Below, one piece after another: positions 10,803 through 21,401 of a DNA stretch of 64,000 nt. How positions within the stretch are numbered: the stretch's first letter is position 1; every line of letters begins with the position of its first letter. The stretch lies in assembly GCA_003024785.1 (NCBI GenBank), contig PUQB01000170.1, forward strand, positions 24,545-88,544, in the 5' to 3' direction. This DNA is from Selaginella tamariscina (lineage: Eukaryota; Streptophyta; Lycopodiopsida; Selaginellales; Selaginellaceae). The position numbers and the translations under genes are program-made. A model generated the notes under the pieces. That model saw only the letters and a list, made by a program, of their open reading frames with translations, did no database searches and was not told the DNA's origin.

Positions 10803-12690
10803 AGCAATTACAAAATTATAAAATATCATATATTTAATATTCATAATTATTATAAACTCTTTAATAATAGTACCAAATTGTTTCTTAACTATATAATTTA
10901 ATTATATAAATATAAATAAATATATATGGAAGATTGACTATATTATTATAGGATTTTGTATATTATATATTATTACTACTACAAATTTTTAATTAATAAT
11001 GTTAATTATTAATTAACAGGGGGATTCGGTGCGTGTCTTCATGTTGTTCCATGAGATATTTTTAAATATTAATATTTTAATAACAACATCAATATTTATA
11101 TAATGTACCTCTTATATCTTCCTTAATTGTTATATTAGGCAATATATTATATAATTTAATACTTTTTACTTTTATAATGTTATTAATTTTTGATCCATGA
11201 ATGTTATAATTTATTGTAGAGTCAAATACAAAACAGAATATTCTAAAGAATATTCTGTTTTCAAACATATATTTTAAAGAATATTCTTTTAATATTAAAA
11301 AATGCTAATTAAATAATTAAAATTGCTAATTATGTCGTCCCCATTTTAATTACAACTTGCATAAATCATGTGTGGTTGCTCATTCCTCCTGCTCCATCTA
11401 CATTGTTCAGACTTTGATTTGTGATAGTGAAATACACCATAAAAGAAAACGCTACCGATTAATAATTAAATAAATTAGTAATTAAATATTTCTATAGCAT
11501 TTTTTGACTACAGTGTATTTCACTAGTTTGTGGCCATAACCACACTCATACTCATACTCTTCCTCACAAAACACTAACTGCCCTAGCCGCTCCTCAGTAC
11601 TACCACAATCCATATGTGATACCATCGATCTCCTCGCAGAATATTTCCAATTTTTCCTCTCAAAATCTAATTTAATAACTTCCTTACTCAATTACTAATA
11701 TTAAACTGTGGCTGGTTTATGCTACAGTGGTTTCAATGCTTCAGACGCTGTCTCTCCGTAATAATCTTTATCTGCTACAACATCTTGATCCACTTCAACA
11801 TCATCTACTTCAGTTACATGGAGCTCATGAAAATGCATTACCGTGTCTACACCATTAACATAATCTTCCACATAGTCTATAATATGGTCTTCCACTTGGT
11901 TTGTAGCATGAACCTGTATTCTCTTACGTGGTAAAGCATGTATGTGGAAATAAAAATCAGACTTGGAAAATGAGCAACCATATTCGTCTTATTTTACTAA
12001 GCATGATTCACATTTGCAAGAATAATACTTAAAACAAACGAACCATTATGCCATTTAAAAATTAATAGACATCTATAACAAAAGCATGTATGAATAAGTC
12101 AAACCTTAAACAGCTAATTGTAGGGCTGTACATTATAACTATGTTGTAATGGTGAACTTTTCAATACCGTTCAACTGGGAGATTGTAATTAAGAACATAA
12201 GCATGATTTTCTATAACAGCTTCCCATCCAAAGAACTCTATAAAAAAAACTCTTGTTTCTCCTCTACTGGTACCCACAACATATTTGCAACCTCAAGTAT
12301 ATCTCATCCAAATTACATTCTTTTCAACAAGTTCTACAACTTCTTCGAAAATACTTCTCATTGAAATATCATTAGTTCAAGTGCCAATTTTTTACCATGC
12401 TCAATACTATATTAATATAAATCATTAATAACCCTAAATGATCTGTCTTACGAATTTAATTTAATTATTCTAAAACTTATTTAATACCCTTTATTAATAA
12501 ATAGAATGGTGCTTAATTTTTTATTCTTCATTCAGTACTTCTAGATTTTTAATCCTTGGATTTTTTTACTTACACTAGTCAAGATCATTTATTACATATT
12601 TTCCAGATTATTTTATTTATATATATATATATTTTCAATTCTCTTAAATTTATATTACACGTATAAGTACACACATATGCAAGTGCAACA
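10803..12690. other. AT-rich spacer with transposon right end and hairpin
   Basis: No convincing gene. It holds a perfect inverted repeat at 11,230-11,261 (15-bp arms, AGAATATTC core) and the right terminal repeat at 11,340-11,363. From 11,364 on it is the 3' flank of the P450 gene. Almost the same sequence is at 52,660-54,566. Confidence 0.6.
11230..11261. repeat. Perfect inverted repeat near the transposon right end
   Basis: Fifteen-base arms (AAAACAGAATATTCT and its reverse complement) separated by 2 bases. The alternating GAA/TTC blocks also resemble heat-shock elements. A near-identical repeat is about 110 bp inside the right end of the other copy (about 53,088-53,115). Confidence 0.7.
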
Positions 12691-13258
12691 CTACCTCTTG
12701 GTGAGCTTAACAGGAAGGCCATGAACAGGCAGTGGCATAGGATCAATACTCACTCTTTCGTTGTCCATTACTAAATGCCAGTCGTAATTTAACACTAAGT
12801 AGTGTATAAAAACCAGAAACTCCATCCTCGCAAACTCATTGCCTGGACACATACGAGGCCCTCCTCCAAATGGAGTAAACACATACGGTTCTGGTCCACT
12901 ACCATCGAATCTACGTGGGTCAAACTTCTCCGGCTCGGGGAAGTACTCGGGTTTTAACCGGGTAGTGTTAACCGTCCAATACAACTTCAATAATATAGAA
13001 CAAAGTCATGATTATAGACGTTCTTGTGTGTGTATATGCATACCTGCCATCCTTTGGGAATGAGATATCCGGCAAACTCGAAATCCTTTGTGGCCTTTCT
13101 GAATGAGCCTTGAACTGGGGGATATAACCTTATGGATTCCATGGCGACTTTCCATGTCCATTTCATCTTCTTCAAGTCTTCCCAATCAAGCAAGTATTGT
13201 TGTTTCTCACTCTTGCTTTCCCTTATTTCCATATGTTCTGCACATATTCATTTATAGT

Positions 13259-13292
<34 letters not shown>

Positions 13293-13908
13293 ATAAATGT
13301 GCAAGTACCTTTAAGAAGCTGTTCTTTCCAGTAAGGATTTTCAGCCAACAACTTGATGGTCATAGTAAGAGAAGATGAACTAGTATCATGCCCTGCAACA
13401 GTAACACGAGTAAATTATCCTTAATCGCAGTTGTACTCATGAGTTTCCCATTCTCATCACATGTAGTAAGAAAAACAGAAAAATATCTAATCATCCTTGG
13501 TATCTTCTAGCTCCTTAAAATAACAGGATCGAGCAAATTGAATATAGTTTTCCTCGCTTTAAAGGCCTTGTAACATTTTGTACCAGGAATATTCACAGGG
13601 AAAGAGAGTAGACCCTTCACATATTCATAAAATGGACCCCTAAGTTTCTCCTGTGATCCTTCATCCTCTAAACCCAATAGCAGACTGCTGACTAATGAAA
13701 ATGTGAAAGCCTTCATTGAGTTGTATATTAAAACCTGTTCGTTCGTATTCCATTTTGATATGTGGTTTTTAGCTATTATACTCGCCTTGGGTATGTATCT
13801 CTGTAATGCCTCTGGCTTAAGAAATGCCATGTATTGTTGCTTTAATCTCCTGTGTTCTTGTCCATTCTTGACTGCTAATGAATGCTCACCAAGTAACGCA
13901 ATGGTTAT
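12691..13908 (-). pseudogene. CYP716-like cytochrome P450, first exon missing
   Basis: Exons are read as 13,908-13,309, 13,237-13,044 and 12,984-12,691 (TAG stop), by alignment with 54,567-56,400. P450s of the CYP85 clan, including CYP716, are ER-bound haem mono-oxygenases of terpenoid metabolism. Seen: I-helix AGHDT region, ExxR in MESIRLYPP (about 13,130), FDPRRF, and the haem loop [10 protein letters not shown] (about 12,842-12,871), ending KLTKR. Exon 1 is absent: upstream of 14,063 the sequence jumps to a second copy of the I-helix segment. One base is lost before AGHDT (GTTGCAGG against TTTGCAGG), shifting the frame. A (CA)n run fills the intron at 13,261-13,290. The exact substrate cannot be told. 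Confidence 0.8.
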
Positions 13909-14063
13909 CTGCATAAGTATATTGTACTTAAATTTTTATAAAAAGAAAAAGAATATTTATTAATTTACTACAGGTTAAAATATATGTGCATAAGCATAAG
14001 CACACGTGTGCCGACGTTACATGTAGGGTAGGCGGTGGCACGTTGATATAGGAAATATAACCC

Positions 14064-14157
14064 ATGAATTAGTATCATGCCCTGCAAACAGTAACACGAG
14101 TAAATTATCCTTAATCGCAGCTGTACTCATGAGTTTCCCATTCTCATCACATGTAGT
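14064..14157 (-). pseudogene. Duplicated I-helix fragment of the P450
   Basis: About 94 bp repeat the part of exon 2 that encodes the segment ending AGHDTNS. It sits where exon 1 and intron 1 should be and directly abuts the retroelement block. Its frame is intact over the AGHDT codons, unlike the main copy, so it is closer to the 35,072-36,968 copy and may have come by unequal exchange or template switching. Confidence 0.75.
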
Positions 14158-14830
14158 GACACTGAGACGTCCAGACTACCGTGTGACAGCAGTTACAAAT
14201 GAAAATTGAGTAAATTTTAATAAAATAGTTATTAATATATAAAATGAGTGTGACGGTACTAAAGTTTATATAACGGCCATTCTAAATCTCCTTATTAATA
14301 ATTATTTTAAATTTGATTTCATATAACGGTTATCTTAAATTAAATTTGTTAGTTATCCAAACTTAAATTAATGATTATTTTAAATTTAATATAATGATTA
14401 TCTTAACTTCACGATGTTAACATGGGTTAAGGATCAAATTAAGATAAATTTATTAAATTAAAAATGATAATTACCAAGATAATTGAGTTAAACATTAGAT
14501 TTAGGGATAAACTCATCAATTTAAGTATAATAACTAAGTTAAAATTCATCATATTCAAAATAATAGCTGAATTAAGAGTCTAGCTTAAAAATAAATTTAT
14601 TAGGTTAAAGAATAACAACTAAATTAAAAATTCAGTTTAAGGATAAACTCATCACTTAAGAATAATTAAATAATTAAGCTTAAGAATAAAGTTAAGGTTA
14701 AACTCATCAGGTTAAAAATAATAATTGAGTTAAAGATTTAAATTAAGAATAAACTTACTAAGTTAAGGATAACAATTAGATTAAAAGTCCAACTTAATAA
14801 TAAAATTACTATATTAAGAATAATAATTAC
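14158..14830. repeat. AT-rich degenerate repeat at the head of the retroelement block
   Basis: Starts GACACTGAGACGTCCAGACT and then holds loose repeats of TTAAGAATAATAACTAAGTT and TTAAGGATAAACTCATCA type. Matches 57,268-57,970. No coding signal. It may be an untranslated or LTR-proximal part of the Copia fossil. Confidence 0.5.
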
Positions 14831-15957
14831 ACTTTCCTATAGCCATTGCCTCCTTGGCATTAAGAGATGGTTTCATGACATGACTCGAGTTTGTCACCAT
14901 TGTTTGTGCTGGCTAGAGGAGGTGGTAGCTTGGGAATGCTAGGAGGAGTGGTGGTATCTTGATACAACTCGTTGCCAATGAATAAGTTAGCCATGAGTGT
15001 GGAAAGATCCAGTTATTCCAGGTTGTTGGTGCTTGAGGATGCAGCCGTTGTGGCTTGTGGAGTCATCAGAAGAGGTGTCGAGGGAAGAGAAGTACCATGA
15101 TCAACTCCTCCTCCTTTAGGTGCTCCTTCGACAACTCTCTTGGTCTACATCGCTGGATTGTCTAGTGATGGGTGGAGAATTGGAATGTTGTCCAAAATCT
15201 CAGAAAGATCCACCAGAGGTGGTGGAGAAATGGAAGGGAGTCTTAGGGAGTCTTATCTCGATAAAGATGAGCTTCATCAAACACCACATCTCGGCTCACC
15301 ACTAGTTTCCTACACTGACAGTTATGGAGTCGATAGGCTTTTACTTGAGTGTGATAGCCCATGAAGATGCATTTCTTGCTCTTGGGATCTAGCTTCTGAC
15401 ACTGAGAATTTGGAATGTAAGCGTAGTAACGCAACCAAACACCCAAAGATGCCCTAATTTGGGGCACTTCCCTATCCAACTTGAAATGGCACTTGTCCAA
15501 TGGAAAGTGTTGGCAGCCGATTCCGGAGATACACTATTGTGTTGAGTGCCTCTCCCCAACACATTTTGGGCGTGCCAACATGTTGAAGAAGGCAGCATAC
15601 ACTGTCCATAAGTGTCATGTTTAGGTGCTTGGCGACCCCATTCTATTGCGAGGTGTGGGTTGCGATGTACTCATGGTGGATTCCAACCTAAGCAAGAAAT
15701 GCAAGAGCCTCATTGCTCATATACTCACTGCCGCCATCTAAATGTAGTGTCTAGATGGTACAGCTAGTGGCATTTTCTGCTTAGCTTTTGTAGATTTGAA
15801 AGTGATGGTAGACCTCTCCCTTATGTGCCATGAGGGTAGCAACCACATAGCGTGAGTAGTTGTCAATGAACAAAATGAAGTACCGCTTATGAGTGAGAGT
15901 TGCTGCTAGCACATAGCACATGTCCGTGTGTACCAGCTAAAGAAGTCTTGAGGTGCC
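14831..15957 (-). mobile_element. Copia-type LTR-retroelement fossil (integrase region)
   Basis: The minus strand shows the conserved region after the Copia integrase core, with LDPKSKKCIFMGYHTQVKAY and VSRDVVFDEAH, both hallmarks of Ty1/Copia polyproteins. Only this part is recognised; reverse transcriptase and clear LTRs are not seen. It is an old, broken copy. A Ty3-type element is inserted at 15,958 on its right side. The same fossil with the same insertion is at 58,001-59,074. Confidence 0.75.
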
Positions 15958-16309
15958 TGGTTGATGGTGGTTCGACCACCATCAAACCACTAGCCAGTGT
16001 GAATGAGCGGCAACGCCAAACAGCCAAGTGGGGTAGGTACAATGGGTACTGACTGACAGTGACGACTATTAGGTGGTGTTAACAGCGGGCTAGATCCGAT
16101 TGTCCGATTAACTATTAAGGTACTTGGGACAACACGTGTAAGGGAGGCGCATTAAGACCATAGGACAAGACTTAGCCACATGGCGGCAAAACCAACAGGG
16201 GAGTGCCACCTGGGCCTATGACCTAGCACCAACCCACTATTTAAGAAGGAAGACAAGTAGTGGGTCGGGGTCCTTCTAGTTTGTCTTCATTGTATCTTGC
16301 TCCAACCTT
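15958..16309 (+). repeat. Left LTR of the Ty3-type fossil (recognisable part)
   Basis: Starts TGGTTGATGGTGG; contains CACTATTTAAGAAGG, a possible TATA box region, and runs to TTGCTCCAACCTT. Matches 24,034-24,378 and 59,075-59,430. The right edge is unknown because the partner LTR is truncated. Confidence 0.6.
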
Positions 16310-18429
16310 CTCTGGGGAAGGGGCCATCTTGTATCTCGACAAGCAATATATATGAATCTCTTCTGCTTACCATTGCCCCCTTGCCAGATCTCTCTTCTCC
16401 CTCCCTTGTTTGGTTTTCCCATCAGAAAGAGGTAGCAGCACTACTAGACGAGAGCTCCAACCCACATGTGCATGGACCTCGTGGCGTCCATGTAGAGGCC
16501 ACCACCGCACCTTCCTGCATATCCCAAGGTAAAGGCCGGACCTCTGGCTCGAATCCCCAGGACTGGATGTTGGCAACAATGTCTTAAGGCTACATAAGTC
16601 ACCCCACATCTGGCATGTGAAGTTCCCAATGACCATTTGTGGCGATCACAGAGGGATATTATTTACATGCGGATGGAGTTCACCGTAGCAAGTAGAGTTG
16701 CGGTCTGAAGGAGAGACTGAAGAGCCCAACTTAACTCATTGGATACCAACATGCTAGGAGGACATGTTGGGCTAGCCGGAAGAGGCTAATGGAGGGCAGG
16801 GAGATACCCTAAATGCCACAGTCGGCTTGAGCCTCACATGTCCGAGAGCACAACATAGACACCACATGGCAAAACCCCCGAGAAGTAGAAAACCCGACAC
16901 AACACCATTGAAGTCGGTCACAAGCTGTAGACGATGAAGAAAGGTATGAAGAACCCTTAACACATCCTAAACAGAAGAATCCCGGGTGTAAGAACATGTG
17001 GGAATGAGCAACACTTGGATGGGTGAGACCGTCCGGCAATGACCTATGACACAAAGTGGGACGGATGATAGGACAATGGAAGCCCTCCACCCCATCTCGA
17101 CGTAGGTGAAAGTGATGGCTACGATGAACCCCCACACCATATAGCTGAACCCGTATTTGACGAGTACCCCCAAGGGAGGAGACCTCGCGCAAAAGAACCC
17201 CAGGAGAGGGAATGCATGTGTTGGAGCAGGAAACTTGAAGCGGCAATGATAGCAAGGTAGTGATAGGGGACGAGAGCTGGAGGTTCTATGTGGCCAACAC
17301 TATGAGGGACGCAAGGTAGTAAACCCATGGCCACCATCACCAACAAGGCAAGGTTGGCAGGCCATGAATGCCCGAAAAGAGGGGATGAAGAGCCTCATCT
17401 AGAAGGCCCCCACAGGGAGGGGCGCCGACCACCAATGAAGAAACCTCTGCACCAAGAGTTCAGCATGTTAGACGATGCAGCATGCCAAGGTGAGTACCAA
17501 GATGGCGCATGAGGCTCTAAAAGGACATCAACGAGCTAAACAAACTAGGATGAGGCACCAGTGAGGGGGGCCACACAGTGGTCACTCTGGTAAGGGATGA
17601 GGGGATTTCATCCCAAGGCAAGGGAAATCCACCCGGGCAAGTAAGACCGTATTGACCACATGAGGGGATTCCACAAAGGCATACGGTAGAGCTGCAATAA
17701 CTACGAGATGAGGGATACTGTCTCAAGTGAGGAGAATTTGCCCCGGTAGCCATGACCGTTCAAACACCGGCAAAGAGATTCCGCAAGGTCACATGTTCCC
17801 AAGCCACCCGCTGGATGAGGGGATATCGTCCAGCTAAGGTATGCTGCACCACCAACAACCATGCTAGTCCCACGAAGGGGGATTTTGAGGGACATCCGGG
17901 AGGAGCCCATCCGCATCACCAACCTCAATAGAAGGGCGTGTGTGCACGGGAGGAAGAAGGTACCCACATGGTACAGAATGTAAACGACAGCATGTCTGAA
18001 GTTTAAGGACGAGACTGGAACACTTCCCAGGCCCAACAAGAAGCCATGGGAGTAGACCCGGTGACCTTACTAGCCCGCACGCTCAATTGGATGTAGAAGA
18101 GCACAGTGACAGTGCCCTTACCCGCATTCTAAGGAGCAAGGAGTGAAGACACTAACCAGCATGTACACAAGTTTGAACAGGTGTGTGAGTTGAGGAGCAT
18201 AAGCAAAACCACAAGAACCTAAGTGCATTCACATGCACTCTAGACAAGAACGCACATGCTTAGTGGATGCGATTCCATGAGGTAAATGAAGGAGCTCGCT
18301 AGGAGACCGCATGGAGGGCGTTCCTGGACATCTTTCGGAAAGAGAAGAGCGAGGAGGAGGTAATTCATAAGTTAGCTAACTTGAAACAAAAAGAAGAAGA
18401 GTTAGTCGACGAATAAACAGTCCGCATGC

Positions 18430-18960
18430 TAGGGTACATCGCCTTGTTAAGGGAACCCCCCATCCACCTGACCAAGAAGATGTGGTACCAAAAGGGATTA
18501 CGACTAGGGATCCCCCATCCACCTGACCAAGAAGATGTGGTACCAGAAGGGATTACAACTAGAGATTCACAAATGGATCGGGCTGGATGATGACCGAACA
18601 TTTGATAAATAGTCCAGTACATAATGATGACCGAACATTTGATAAATTACTCCAGTACTCCAAGAAAGCATAAAAGCAGGAAGCCCACAGACCAGAAGAT
18701 GTGGTACCAGAAAGGATTACGACTAGGGATCTCCCTGTCCACCTAACCAAGAAGATGTGGTACCAGAAGGGATTACGACTAGAGATTTGCAAATGGATCG
18801 GGCTGGATGATGATCGAACATTTGATAAATTAGTCCAGTACGCCAAGAAAGCATAATGATGACCGAATATTTGATAAATTACTCTGGTACGCCAAGAAAG
18901 CATAAAATCAAATTACTCCGGTACACCAAGAGAGCATAAAAGCGTAAAAGCGGGAAGCCC
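18430..18960. repeat. Tandem repeats inside the Ty3-type fossil
   Basis: Repeated units carry GAAGATGTGGTACCAGAAGG and GACCGAACATTTGATAAATT. Unit lengths vary (about 60-130 bp). The same cluster is at 61,570-62,075. Confidence 0.7.
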
Positions 18961-19949
18961 ACAGACCCAACTGGGATTCATAACATGCAAAGACAAGTAC
19001 TATGAGGCTTAGTGGCATGAACTTTACTCATAAGTTCTTCCCTGATGGAATCGAAGTCAAAACCACTCCGATACCAAATGTCACAACCTTTCTTTCTCCC
19101 CTTAAGCCAACTAGGCAAAGGGCCAAATGGTGTTTATAAGAGGGCCCCTAGTCATGATGACCTAGGTCTACTTGGGTCTTTTGCCCACATATCCCACAAT
19201 CTTTACGCAGGTAGTCAACCCACCAAGTTAGAACTATGACAAGTACTGTAGGGTCCCACAACACAAACGATTATTATTGACTAGCTAAGCTATTGCATGT
19301 AGCTGCATTAGTGGTGGAATGGAAGTCAAAGGGGACACTGAGAAATGGAGGAGCCAAGGGCGTAGGACTAATGGGAATGACCAACCCTATAGAAGGTTGT
19401 AGTCAGGGAAGCACAGCTAGAGGTCCCACTCTCAAGAGCGGCAATCTTATTACCAAGGTATGACGATAGGGATAGGCGACCGGAACACCAGGAGATGATT
19501 TGTGCCCTGTGCGGCTAGCACCCGCTCTACTGATGCTTCTGGATTTCGTTGATCAAGCCAATGTTGGAAGCGCAAGCCCTTGGCACTGTGAGGGTGGCAA
19601 ACGGACAAGCCCCCATTTGCTCAACACCAATCCCTGCGTTGTAGGCTAACCAGGTAACAGTGGTATCACCAAGGCTGGACTATGGGGAAAACACAAAATC
19701 ACAAGCTCAACAAGCAAAAGCGGCGAGGTGTCCATACATTCACGGAAAGGGGGGGGGCTACTGCGAGAAGGAATGAGTAGCAGAACCCTCGGGTTGGGGT
19801 AGTGGGTGAGGAGGCGCGCCGAAGTGACAGCCACTCAAGAGCCAACGAGACTCACCCAAAGCCAAAGATCATGGGGAGTGACAACGATACAAGAACACCT
19901 TGCAGACAGAATAATGGAGGACCAAGCATTGACAAAACAAGCCATAACT

Positions 19950-20290
19950 CGACCCAAGGTCACAATGACTACAGTCGACTTTGTGGACGACGTGCCAACC
20001 ATCCTCGTCCAAGTTGCGGGCCACATGATCCATGATGTGATCATAGACGGAGGTTCGGTCATGAACATCATGTTCAAGGAACTCCACTAAGAGTTGGGCA
20101 TGGTAACCCTGGAGCCTTCTCCTTCCACGTACAAATGGCGAACCAAGCCGAGGTGACACCCAAAGGCATCATAAGAAAAGTGGAAGTCAAGATCCAAATT
20201 ATCAAGTTCTGGATAAATATCATCGTCCTCAACATGCACAAGAAAGGGGCATTCAACATGCTTCTAGGTTGTTCCTGGCTCAGGGGTGCA
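19950..20290 (+). other. Retropepsin-like protease region of the Ty3-type fossil
   Basis: The plus strand shows a segment with DGGSVMNIM, close to the D-(S/T)-G-S active-site pattern of Ty3 proteases with Gly at the Ser/Thr position, followed by a LLGCSWLRGA block typical of the end of that domain. Repeated at about 63,110-63,440. Confidence 0.6.
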
Positions 20291-20840
20291 AAGGTGCAGC
20301 ATGACTAGGAACGCCAGTAGGTAAGATTCCGTACCGAGAAGGGACTAATGTCTATAACATTGACTCAAGTTCGGGCACTCCCGTCGGAGTTCTGAGCCCA
20401 GGAATACTACAGGCCAATTGGAACGGGGGATTACGTGATGATGAAGTGGCGCCCATCTGTGCCCTCCCACCAAGTTCATCTAGCATAGGTTAGGGGACCC
20501 ATGCTAGGGAGAATGACACCATGTGGACAGGCGGATGGCCGTGAAGGGAATCCCTAAAGCACAAGCCCCAAAGGAAACCCGTGCTAAGGATGGAATGTAG
20601 AAGCATCACCCCGCCCAGCTTAGGAGGGATACTAGGACAGAACTATGTACAGGAGGACTGGGACCTCCATGATAACAGTCAAATGGATTAATGTAGGACG
20701 GAAGAGACCTCAACTAGCTCAAGTCAATCCAAACACAATACGGGAGATCAAGAACTGACTCATCAACCACCTTTACAACTACGGAGGAAGATTAAGCTAG
20801 ACGTACCATGGCCAAGGGGGAGTGCCACTAGAGCTAAGCC

Positions 20841-21396
20841 TGTCACAACCTGATACAGGAAACAGGTTTCCGGATACAGGATACAGGATGCAGGATTTCA
20901 GATACAGGATACGGGTTACAGGATATGCATGCAGGATATTCCTACAGAATATACCTATAGGATATGCTACAGGATATGCCTAGAGGATAAGGGACACTAT
21001 TCTTAGCTCATGATTAGATTAGCTTGGAGTTGTGAGCATAAAAGCTCCGACCTAATTGTTGTACAATCAGTTACTATCAACACCAGTCTTTCTACGATCA
21101 TTCTTGTTCTTGTCTTGTTCGTGTCTTGCTCCTTGCCTCCTGCTCTTGTCTTGCTCCTGGATCCTGTCTTGTTCCTATCTTGTTCCTGGATCATGTCCTG
21201 CACTTTCCTGTCTTGCTCCCGGATCCTATCCTGATCCTGTCCTGCTCCTGGATCCGTCCTGTTCCTGTCTTATTCTTAGTTCCTATCCTGCTCTCGATCC
21301 TATTCCTGAGTCAAGCCTTCCTGTTCTTGGAATCCTGATCACTTCTTAGTTCCTGAAATCCTGCTCACTTCCTGGTTCCTGGATCGTGGCTTGACA
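20841..21396. mobile_element. Solo LTR with 5-bp target duplication
   Basis: A 556-bp insertion starting TGTCACAACC and ending GGCTTGACA, flanked by AAGCC at 20,836-20,840 and 21,397-21,401. The sister block at 63,961-63,980 has the uninterrupted site with a single AAGCC. The inside is rich in GGATACAG and TCCTGTCTTG short repeats, with ATAAAAGCTC as a possible TATA region. It is a relic from LTR-LTR recombination. Confidence 0.85.
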
Positions 21397-21401
21397 AAGC
21401 C

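Larger units (their letters stand above)
2495..11363 (+). mobile_element. Large-transposon copy lacking its left (ParB/methylase/NIF) arm
   Basis: Matches 44,608-53,211 throughout: array L, microsatellites, 50-bp and 330-bp tandem repeats, telomere-like tract, array R, transposase and right terminal repeat (11,340-11,363). The matching segment begins abruptly at 2,495, directly after the terminal repeat of another copy. The ParB/methylase and NIF genes expected on its left arm are missing. Confidence 0.5.

Noticed and set aside
16367-18039. Several minus-strand frames of 60-150 codons
   Set aside because: Antisense to the Ty3-type fossil, not conserved as frames in the second block, and no domain recognised.
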